6,612 nucleotides of DNA from Cyanobacteria bacterium UBA11153 (lineage in GTDB: Bacteria; Cyanobacteriota; Cyanobacteriia; Cyanobacteriales; Coleofasciculaceae). The notes beneath the pieces were generated by a model. It saw nothing but the letters and a program-made list of their open reading frames with translations. It did no database searches and was not told the DNA's origin. Numbering within the stretch: the stretch's first letter is position 1; the number at the start of each line of letters is the position of its first letter. A program made the translations under genes and the position numbers. Shown here in pieces: positions 1-4,894 of the stretch. Where the stretch lies: NCBI GenBank assembly GCA_003511885.1, contig DOIX01000178.1, forward strand, positions 1 to 6,612, given 5' to 3'.

Positions 1-80
1 TAGTCACGAATAGTATATCCTACCTCAGGAGCAGGATTCGCACGCCAGGACAACTGCTTTCAGGGCGGTCTTTATTTACG

Positions 81-87
81 AGGAAGG
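81..87 (+). promoter_or_regulatory. Ribosome binding site deciding the GTG start of tnpB
   Basis: AGGAAGG lies nine bases before the GTG at 97. The reading frame is open upstream to a TAG at 1-3, but it contains no ATG, GTG or TTG between there and 97. The GTG is therefore the only start available and it has a strong Shine-Dalgarno match. Confidence 0.6.
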
Positions 88-96
88 AAGTCGAGA

Positions 97-1371
97 GTGC
101 AACTAGCAGAAAGACACATTATTAAATCTACATACGACTCTTTTGCCGAGATTGATGAATTAGCTTTTAAATCCAAAAATCTCTACAACGCTGCTAACTA
201 TGTTCTTCGCCAAAACTTTCTCTACGGCTGGGGATATCTCACTTACAAGAAAATGGCTTCTTTAATGAAATCCCATCCAGCGTATCAGGCACTACCTGCT
301 AAAGTCAGCCAACAAATATTGATGGTATTAGATAAAAACTGGCAAGGTTTTTTCGATGCGCTCAAAGCTTATAAAAACGAACCAACCCAGTTTACTGCTC
401 GCCCAAAAATACCGAAGTACAAAGATAAAGTCAAGGGGCGAAATCTCCTAGTTTATACAGTTCAAGCAATTAGCAAGAAGCAATTAAAAAAAGGAATTAT
501 CAAACTTTCTGGGACAGATATTTCGATTAAAACAACTGTCAATACCGAAGAAATTTGTCAAGTAAGAGTAGTACCAAAATGCGATTGTTATATGATCGAG
601 GTAATTTATAATGAACCGGAGTCCACCATCAACCAAGAGAACTCACCAGCCGTAGCCAGTATCGATCTCGGACTGAATAACTTAGTGGCGCTAACATCAA
701 ATCAACCAGGATTTATTCCTGTACTGATTAACGGGCGACCGCTTAAATCAATAAATCAGTTCTACAACAAGCGCAAATCCCAATTACAATCTAAATTGAA
801 AGGCAATCTCAAAACCTCATCAAGAATTCAGCGCCTCACTCGCTGCCGCAATCAAAAAGTAGATAACTACTTACATCATACCAGCAGGCTGATTATTGAT
901 ATTTTGATCCTGTCTCAGATTGGGACATTAGTAATTGGGAAAAATCGGCAGTGGAAAAACGGCATTAATTTAGGTAAACCGAACAATCAAAACTTCGTCA
1001 GCATTCCCCACACTCGCTTAATTCAGATGTTGGAATACAAAGCTAAATTAGTGGGTATTAAAGTGATAATACAGGAAGAATCCTATACTTCAGTTTCTAA
1101 CTTTCTTAATTTAGATCCAATTCCTGTTTACGGCGATAGCGATGCTGAAAGCGTAGAATTTACTGGCAAACGCATCCAGAGAGGTTTGTACAAAACCGCA
1201 GATGGTTTGTTAATTAATGCTGATGTGAATGGGTCTTATAATATTATGAGAAAAGCACTCCCAAATGTGTTTAACAATGGGATAGAGAGCTGCGTAGTTC
1301 AGCCCGTGGTTAATCCGCTCAAAGTAAAAGTGAAGGGGGAGGGGCTTCACGCCTCCCGTGTCTTGTCATAG
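97..1371 (+). CDS. tnpB: TnpB-family RNA-guided endonuclease of an IS200/IS605-type element (atypical RuvC clade)
   Basis: TnpB proteins are transposon-encoded, omega-RNA-guided DNA nucleases ancestral to Cas12. At 424 aa this one has the usual length. The N-terminal part (about 1-175) is the helical wedge/REC-like region with basic stretches such as KGRNLLVY (113-120). The RuvC-I motif SIDLGLNN carries D190. The bridge-like basic region is at 222-255. The RuvC-III motif INADVNGSYN carries D376. Where typical TnpBs have the RuvC-II glutamate, this protein reads LVIGKNRQWK (278-287), with no acidic residue. A Glu pair, E327-E328, occurs at EESYTS, in place of the usual NPxYTS. The segment 333-370, where a CxxC...CxxC zinc finger normally lies, has no cysteine. 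As I recall this family in cyanobacteria, the IGKN and EESYTS motifs are shared by intact members, so this looks like a clade with a rearranged active site and not a decayed copy. The last 15 or so residues (KVKGEGLHASRVLS) are encoded by the putative RNA scaffold. No frameshift is seen. Confidence 0.93.
   Translation: MQLAERHIIKSTYDSFAEIDELAFKSKNLYNAANYVLRQNFLYGWGYLTYKKMASLMKSHPAYQALPAKVSQQILMVLDKNWQGFFDALKAYKNEPTQFTARPKIPKYKDKVKGRNLLVYTVQAISKKQLKKGIIKLSGTDISIKTTVNTEEICQVRVVPKCDCYMIEVIYNEPESTINQENSPAVASIDLGLNNLVALTSNQPGFIPVLINGRPLKSINQFYNKRKSQLQSKLKGNLKTSSRIQRLTRCRNQKVDNYLHHTSRLIIDILILSQIGTLVIGKNRQWKNGINLGKPNNQNFVSIPHTRLIQMLEYKAKLVGIKVIIQEESYTSVSNFLNLDPIPVYGDSDAESVEFTGKRIQRGLYKTADGLLINADVNGSYNIMRKALPNVFNNGIESCVVQPVVNPLKVKVKGEGLHASRVLS
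1280..1371 (+). ncRNA. Putative omega RNA (reRNA) scaffold overlapping the tnpB 3' end
   Basis: In IS200/IS605 elements the guide RNA of TnpB is made from the 3' end of tnpB and the right end of the element, and the guide is the flanking DNA. Here two six-base stems interlock. GTGAAG (1330-1335) pairs with CTTCAC (1345-1350). The purine loop of that stem contains GGGAGG (1337-1342), which pairs with CCTCCC (1352-1357). This is a classic H-type pseudoknot, a fold known in characterised omega RNAs. Upstream, weaker pairings are possible (GCTG 1289-1292 with CAGC 1300-1303; GAGC 1287-1290 with GCTC 1317-1320). The 5' limit given is a guess. The 3' junction with the guide is probably within a few bases of the stop codon but cannot be fixed without a homologous empty site. 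Confidence 0.5.
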
Positions 1372-1410
1372 ATGACTATATTTTTACCAGCTATTAACAT
1401 CAATATAGCA

Positions 1411-1434
1411 GTTGACTGTTGAAAATTGACAGTT
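1411..1434 (+). repeat. Degenerate heptanucleotide array (GTTGACA type)
   Basis: The units read GTTGACT, GTTGAAA, ATTGACA and then a partial GTT. They match the unit type of the array after birA (2430-2485) and are the reverse complement of the array before it. This is probably a decayed member of the same short tandemly repeated repetitive (STRR) family. Confidence 0.5.
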
Positions 1435-1534
1435 ACTTGATGGGAATCAAACTCTTTACCCAGCAAGACTTCAATCCTCTATTTATAACTTTATTACTGC
1501 TCTAACTATGTGACCTGAATTCGGAGGAGAGGAG

Positions 1535-1562
1535 TATGCGCTTCGCGCAGGCTACGCCAACG
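1535..1562 (+). repeat. Cyanobacterial interspersed hairpin repeat
   Basis: TATGCGCTTCGCGCAGGC and the following TACGCCAACG contain a perfect hairpin: stem TGCGC (1537-1541), loop TTC, stem GCGCA (1545-1549). GGC-TAC-GCC follows directly. From memory, this GC-rich motif recurs at high copy in Nostoc/Anabaena-type genomes. Six T residues follow at 1564-1569, so the hairpin could also weaken or end transcription coming from the tnpB side. It is only one copy in this window. Confidence 0.55.
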
Positions 1563-1572
1563 GTTTTTTCCA

Positions 1573-1601
1573 TTGACTTTTTTCATAATAGTTACCAAAA
1601 T
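1573..1601 (+). promoter_or_regulatory. Weak sigma-70-type promoter candidate upstream of birA
   Basis: TTGACT (1573-1578) matches the -35 consensus at five of six positions. CAAAAT (1596-1601) lies 17 bases later and matches the -10 consensus at four of six. It sits about 150 bases before the birA start. The region is AT-rich, so a chance match is quite possible. Confidence 0.2.
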
Positions 1602-1703
1602 TAGGATCGTAATATCGATTTCTTACCTAAAATATTTGATCTTAAAATGCTGCAAAGCTCTTGTTTGCTGGCTTTCCGATTCTGCTCTTTCGTCGAACTC
1701 AGG

Positions 1704-1752
1704 TATCAACTATCAACTATCAACTATCAACTGTCAACTATCAACTATCCAC
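1704..1752 (+). repeat. Tandem heptanucleotide array (TATCAAC)n before birA
   Basis: There are seven contiguous 7-bp units: TATCAAC four times, TGTCAAC, TATCAAC, and a degenerate TATCCAC. The array ends one base before the likely GTG start of birA. It resembles the STRR heptamer families of cyanobacteria. Positions 1713-1739 are the perfect reverse complement of 2429-2455 on the far side of birA. Confidence 0.9.
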
Positions 1753-1753
1753 A

Positions 1754-2434
1754 GTGCTATTTACCCAACCACAGTTTGAAACCGCCCTCCAGGAAGTTAC
1801 AGCCCAGGTATCTCCAAAGATCCTACTGCCAAACAGTAGCCAATTGCCAAAGATACCCCTGTATTTATTTGAAACATTACCCTCTACTAACCAAACCCTG
1901 TGGGAAATACTGGTAGAAGGCGCAACCCCACCAACCCTAGTCATTGCTGCCCAACAAACAGCAGGAAGAGGACAATGGGGAAGACAATGGCAATCTGAAA
2001 TAGGTGGGCTATACTTATCCTTGGCTTTAACCCTCAAGCTTCAGGCAAACCATAGCTCTCAACTAACCTTCTGTAGCGCTTGGGGAATAGCCAGAGTTTT
2101 GAGAGAATACGGTATCCCCGTCTTCCTCAAATGGCCTAACGATTTAATCCTGAAAGACAAAAAGCTAGGAGGTATCCTTACCGAAACTCGCGTACAACAG
2201 GGTTACATTACCCAAGCCGTAGTAGGAGTCGGGATTAACTGGTGTAATTGTCCTCCAGAAACAGGGATTAGCTTAGAATCTTTTTGTCAAGACCAGCCAA
2301 GTGCAAAAATAACATCATTAGCGATCGTAGCTGCTATTGTATTATACGGACTATTAGCTGGATATCAATTCTCTCTGGAGGAAGGTCTGGAAAAATTACG
2401 CTTATTCTATCAGGACTTACTTTATCGCAGTTGA
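1754..2434 (+). CDS. birA: Biotin--[acetyl-CoA-carboxylase] ligase, catalytic domain only (C-terminally truncated)
   Basis: This enzyme forms biotinyl-5'-AMP from biotin and ATP and transfers biotin to the biotin carrier protein of acetyl-CoA carboxylase in the cytosol. The frame can be read from a TTG at 1661, but residues before 1754 would be translated heptamer repeat. I therefore take the GTG at 1754, giving 226 aa; no clear ribosome site precedes it. In this numbering the family signatures are all present: the STNQTLWE motif (44-51), the biotinyl-AMP binding loop GRGQWGRQW (71-79), KWPND (126-130) followed by KLGGILTE, and GVGIN (158-162). There is no N-terminal DNA-binding domain, so it is a group I, non-repressor ligase. 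The protein stops at FYQDLLYRS, about where the catalytic domain ends. The roughly 45-50-residue SH3-like C-terminal domain, present even in the 235-aa Pyrococcus enzyme, is missing. The final Ser codon and the TGA are supplied by the downstream heptamer array. Whether the enzyme is active or the genome has a second copy cannot be told from here. Confidence 0.85.
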   Translation: MLFTQPQFETALQEVTAQVSPKILLPNSSQLPKIPLYLFETLPSTNQTLWEILVEGATPPTLVIAAQQTAGRGQWGRQWQSEIGGLYLSLALTLKLQANHSSQLTFCSAWGIARVLREYGIPVFLKWPNDLILKDKKLGGILTETRVQQGYITQAVVGVGINWCNCPPETGISLESFCQDQPSAKITSLAIVAAIVLYGLLAGYQFSLEEGLEKLRLFYQDLLYRS

Positions 2435-2485
2435 CAGTTGATAGTTGATAGTTGACAATTAACCATTAACAATTGACAGTTGACA
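2430..2485 (+). repeat. Tandem heptanucleotide array (GTTGACA/GTTGATA)n after birA
   Basis: Eight contiguous 7-bp units are present: GTTGACA, GTTGATA twice, GTTGACA, ATTAACC, ATTAACA, ATTGACA and GTTGACA. They are the reverse complement of the unit type found before birA. The first unit contains the birA stop codon (TGA, 2432-2434). The central units have drifted (ATTAAC), while the first four remain close to consensus. Confidence 0.9.
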
Positions 2486-2520
2486 GTAAAAATTCCCAAT
2501 TAAACAATATCAGAGATTGA

Positions 2521-4413
2521 GTGATGAGCAGTGAATCAGAAATTACTAAAGAAACCTCGCCAAAGTTCAGTCTATTAGGCATCTTCTATCAACACCCTGG
2601 GTTAATGCAAGGACTAGGATGGTTGGGTAGTATCAGTGTTATCAGTAGCGGTATAGTTGCAGCCCAAACCAACTCATCTACAGACTCCGTTGGAGTGGCA
2701 CCATCAAACTCTGGAATATCGAAAGTCAAACCCACCAATCCTTCAGCATCAACTCGTGGCAAACTGCCCAAACCACACCTGAAACCAAATTTATTAAACT
2801 CACCCTCCACTAACCAACCCCAAAGCTTACCTCCCCGTAGTAATTCAGCGACTAGTCATTCAGCGACATCAGCTTCCACTCAGAAACCAGGAAATGCTTT
2901 AGTGAGGCAACCTGAAAATGCCATCTCCCCACCACCAGAAACATCCCGCCCCAGAAGGAATATTGCCAGAGTAACAAAACCCAGACTGACTCCTCCTGAT
3001 TTAACTGTACCCACCCAAGCGAGCGTATCGAAACCGCCCAAAATTACGATTAATCCCTCACAGCGTCAAGAAACAGCTCAAAAACCTGTAAATTCCCAGC
3101 ATAACTATACCGACAGGACAAATTACAGAGTTAGTGCATCTGGTCGTTACTCCAAACCCAGTGCTGTAATATTGACAGAAAGGACAACAGGCTGCGTCAC
3201 AGTTTCCCGTAACGGGCGACTTGCCAGTGGCAGTTGTGGCAGTCAGTCACCCCGTCAAGAAATAGGTATCGCTAGTAATTCTCAAGAGGTAAGGGGAAGA
3301 GTTGCCCGTCGTCGCTCTCAACCGACACAGGAATCCCGCCAAGAAACTGTAGCAAATCGCCCCAATCAACCAGTCAGATTTCGGGTTAATGAATCAACAG
3401 ATAATCCTTCTGTAAATGGGGCTATTAATCGTCGTATCAATCAAATCGCAGATAGGCGAAATGAGAGGATAGGAAACTCTAGAAATCAACCCCTTAATTC
3501 TTCTATAAACTTGGCAGTTGGTAATCGCCCACAGCAATCATTAACATCTCAAGTCAGCCAATCTCAACCAGCCAGAGGAGTCAAACTACCAGCACCACCT
3601 CTTGCCACAGTTAAACCTGCCAGATTAGCACCTATAACTGTGGCTGCTAATTCCATTCCTACCAAGCGACACCAGCATCATCTATTCTCCAGACAGCCAT
3701 CTGTGCCAAGTCAGTTTGTCTCTCCAACTAGTATCCCTATTCCCCCTCCTCAAACTAGTTCAATTGGTCTAGATTACTACGATCTTACCCGCCGACCTGT
3801 AGAACAGCCCAATATCCCTCAAACTAGTTTCATCTTTCCCCTAACAATTCCTAGCCCAATTACTTCTCTTTTTGGTTGGCGACTCCATCCCATTTCCGGA
3901 GACTATCGTTTCCATGCTGGGACAGATTTAGGCGCACCCCAGGGTACACCTGTAATCGCGGCTGTTTCTGGTGAAGTGGCAACTGCTGATTATTTGGGTG
4001 GTTATGGTTTAGCAATAATTATACGCCATAACGAAGGAACTCAAGAAAGCCTTTACGCTCATCTTTCGGAAGTCTTTGTTAAACAAGGAGATTTGGTTAA
4101 TCAGGGAACAGTAATTGGAAGAGTTGGTAATACTGGTTTTTCTACTGGTCCTCATTTACATTTTGAATGGAGACAACAGACTCCTAATGGCTGGGTAGCT
4201 GTTGATGCTAGTGCCCATCTGGAGTATGGATTGGCTCAATTTATGAAGGCTTTACAGGTGGCAAAGACACCTCAACCCCCTCAGTTAAAATCTGATGCGA
4301 TTCTGACACAAAAAATACCAATCGAGATACCCAAGGAACCCAGTAATGGTAAAGTATTTGGAGAAATAACTGGAGTGGAAACAATCAGTAATATTTTCGA
4401 GGGTAAAAAGTAG
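2521..4413 (+). CDS. Secreted or membrane-anchored M23 (LytM-type) peptidoglycan endopeptidase with long low-complexity linker
   Basis: M23 enzymes are zinc metallopeptidases that cut peptide cross-links of peptidoglycan in the periplasm, serving cell growth, division or lysis. The protein has 630 aa from the GTG at 2521; ATG at 2524 is an equally good start, and the ribosome site is weak. A single hydrophobic stretch (about 29-48, ending VAAQ) after a 28-residue leader suits a signal peptide or membrane anchor. Residues 50-437 are rich in Pro, Ser, Asn, Gln, Thr and Arg and look disordered. Within them, 201-239 stands out as ordered (AVILTERTTGC... with C225 and C239). The M23 domain spans about 440-576. 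Zinc ligands are H465 and D469 (HAGTD) and H547 in GPHLHFEW; H545 is in the same motif and H514 (YAHLSE) is the other conserved catalytic His. The conserved FGWRLHP motif is at 451-457. All catalytic residues are present, so it should be active, unlike EnvC or NlpD. A short polar tail (580-630) follows. It stands alone between two repeat-rich gaps. Confidence 0.92.
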   Translation: MMSSESEITKETSPKFSLLGIFYQHPGLMQGLGWLGSISVISSGIVAAQTNSSTDSVGVAPSNSGISKVKPTNPSASTRGKLPKPHLKPNLLNSPSTNQPQSLPPRSNSATSHSATSASTQKPGNALVRQPENAISPPPETSRPRRNIARVTKPRLTPPDLTVPTQASVSKPPKITINPSQRQETAQKPVNSQHNYTDRTNYRVSASGRYSKPSAVILTERTTGCVTVSRNGRLASGSCGSQSPRQEIGIASNSQEVRGRVARRRSQPTQESRQETVANRPNQPVRFRVNESTDNPSVNGAINRRINQIADRRNERIGNSRNQPLNSSINLAVGNRPQQSLTSQVSQSQPARGVKLPAPPLATVKPARLAPITVAANSIPTKRHQHHLFSRQPSVPSQFVSPTSIPIPPPQTSSIGLDYYDLTRRPVEQPNIPQTSFIFPLTIPSPITSLFGWRLHPISGDYRFHAGTDLGAPQGTPVIAAVSGEVATADYLGGYGLAIIIRHNEGTQESLYAHLSEVFVKQGDLVNQGTVIGRVGNTGFSTGPHLHFEWRQQTPNGWVAVDASAHLEYGLAQFMKALQVAKTPQPPQLKSDAILTQKIPIEIPKEPSNGKVFGEITGVETISNIFEGKK

Positions 4414-4427
4414 GAGTGACATAAATA

Positions 4428-4445
4428 GGGCTTGCTGAATAAGTC
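4428..4445 (+). repeat. Transposon-end-like motif, copy 1
   Basis: GGGCTTGCTGAATAAGTC begins 15 bases after the M23 stop codon. A second copy, GGCTTGCTGTATAAGTC (16 of 17 identical), lies in the same orientation at 6590-6606. Similar sequences occur as terminal inverted repeats of cyanobacterial insertion sequences, as I recall, but I cannot name the family with certainty. No transposase is attached here, so this may be a solo end, a fragment or part of a MITE. Confidence 0.5.
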
Positions 4446-4454
4446 TTTTCGTTA

Positions 4455-4488
4455 GGGCAGGGTGTTGGGTGTTGGGTGTGGGGTGGGG
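4455..4488 (+). repeat. G-rich heptamer array with quadruplex potential
   Basis: The last 28 bases are four 7-bp units: GGTGTTG, GGTGTTG, GGTGTGG and GGTGGGG. Together with the bases before them they form six G-tracts of three or four (4455-4457, 4460-4462, 4467-4469, 4474-4476, 4480-4483, 4485-4488) with loops of one to four bases. This meets the usual pattern for an intramolecular G-quadruplex with spare tracts. It lies on the coding strand, 42 bases after the M23 stop, so an RNA quadruplex in the 3' untranslated region is possible. Confidence 0.7.
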
Positions 4489-4594
4489 TGCGATTTTCCA
4501 GTTTAAGTTAGAAAGTGCATGAATTTTGAGGGTATCGCGATTTCATTACAAAACGTAAAGCAATTGGCGTAAGTTGGACAAAATAGCTGTTCAA

Positions 4595-4600
4595 TAGAAT
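4595..4600 (+). promoter_or_regulatory. Candidate -10 box for the DUF4212-symporter unit
   Basis: TAGAAT matches the -10 consensus at five of six positions and lies 30 bases before the GTG start at 4631. The only -35-like element nearby (TTGGAC, 4574-4579) is poor and just 15 bases away, so an activator or another sigma factor may be involved. Directly downstream, ATATTC (4599-4604) and GAATAT (4609-4614) can form a 6-bp hairpin with a CTCT loop, which might be an operator or a leader structure. Confidence 0.25.
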
Positions 4601-4630
4601 ATTCCTCTGAATATCAAAAAAATCAAGATC

Positions 4631-4894
4631 GTGAATCAAGATCCGCGTCAGGCTTACTGGCGTGCTAATACAGCTTTAATCAGAAATCTCCTGATTGTTT
4701 GGGCATTAGTATCGCTTGTCTTTAGTATCCTCCTTGTTGAACCATTAAATCATTTCTATTTGGGAGGTTTACCTCTCGGCTTTTGGATGGCGCAGCAAGG
4801 CTCAATTTTTGTCTTTGTGGGGCTAATTTTTGTCTATGCTTTCCAAATGGATAAACTCGATCGCAAATATGGTATCAATAGGAGAAGTAAATAA
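4631..4894 (+). CDS. DUF4212 small membrane subunit of a sodium:solute symporter
   Basis: This 87-residue protein belongs to the DUF4212 / 'sodium/substrate symporter small subunit' family, whose members are encoded directly before VC_2705-type symporters. Its exact role is unknown; it probably helps assembly or stability of the large subunit in the cytoplasmic membrane. Two membrane spans are visible, about 16-36 and 55-72, separated by a loop with LGGLPLGFWMAQQGS. The C-terminus is short and charged (MDKLDRKYGINRRSK), and by the positive-inside rule should be cytosolic. The N-terminal part has the family-typical QAYWRANTALIR. Length is normal for the family. The start is a GTG at 4631 with no good ribosome site (AAGATC just before it). 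Its stop codon overlaps the next gene's ATG by one base (TAATG), so the two are translationally coupled. Confidence 0.9.
   Translation: MNQDPRQAYWRANTALIRNLLIVWALVSLVFSILLVEPLNHFYLGGLPLGFWMAQQGSIFVFVGLIFVYAFQMDKLDRKYGINRRSK
4880..4885 (+). promoter_or_regulatory. Ribosome binding site of the symporter gene
   Basis: TAGGAG (core AGGAG) lies within the last codons of the DUF4212 gene, about nine bases before the ATG at 4894. With the TAATG junction this supports the chosen start and coupled expression of both subunits. Confidence 0.55.

Larger units (their letters stand above)
1..1376 (+). mobile_element. IS200/IS605-superfamily (IS1341-type) element, tnpB only, left end not resolved
   Basis: The region carries a tnpB gene and no recognisable tnpA (Y1 HUH transposase) in the 96 bases before it or after it. 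It is therefore either a tnpB-only element mobilised in trans or the right half of an element whose tnpA lies outside the window. The right end should lie at or just past the tnpB stop, because the 3' end of the gene folds like an omega RNA scaffold and the stop codon sits in a small palindrome (GTCAT-AG-ATGAC, 1365-1376). No true terminal inverted repeats are expected for this superfamily. Both ends given here are approximate, and the left limit is simply the window edge. Confidence 0.55.
1372..1753. other. Repeat-rich gap between tnpB and birA, no gene seen
   Basis: No credible gene lies in these 382 bases on either strand. The short open frames that cross the second half are made largely of translated heptamer repeat. 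The gap holds, in order, a degenerate GTTGACA-type array (1411-1434), a hairpin repeat (1535-1562) with a T-run after it, a weak promoter candidate (1573-1601) and the long TATCAAC array (1704-1752). The stretch at 1441-1530 shows nothing I can name. Confidence 0.6.

Noticed and set aside
3..124. Possible tail of an upstream gene in frame 3, ending inside tnpB
   Set aside because: The frame is open from the window edge and reads about 40 codons, but it shows no recognisable motif and would overlap the tnpB start. It is too short to call.
1..1378. TAGTCA at 1-6 and TGACTA at 1373-1378 as terminal inverted repeats of the tnpB element
   Set aside because: A six-base match is easily chance, and IS200/IS605-type elements do not have terminal inverted repeats.
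1573..1916. Two overlapping short open frames on the + strand, 68 and 89 codons, before and across the birA start
   Set aside because: Much of each product is translated heptamer repeat (STINYQL-like), and both overlap the birA coding region or its leader in other frames. Neither shows a domain or a ribosome site.
1704..2485. The heptamer arrays as a CRISPR array
   Set aside because: The units are contiguous 7-mers without spacers, which does not fit a CRISPR repeat-spacer pattern.
1741..2810. Minus-strand open frames opposite birA (1741-2037) and opposite the M23 gene (2589-2810)
   Set aside because: Both lie fully antisense to strongly supported genes and their products show no family motifs.
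3749..3829. Repeated CTCAAACTAGTT segments in the M23 linker region
   Set aside because: Only two copies about 70 bp apart within low-complexity coding sequence. This is best explained by repeated PPQTS/IPQTS peptide segments and not by a DNA element.
4534..4541. ATCGCGAT palindrome in the M23-DUF4212 gap as an operator
   Set aside because: An eight-base palindrome alone is weak evidence, and it is not placed against any clear promoter.
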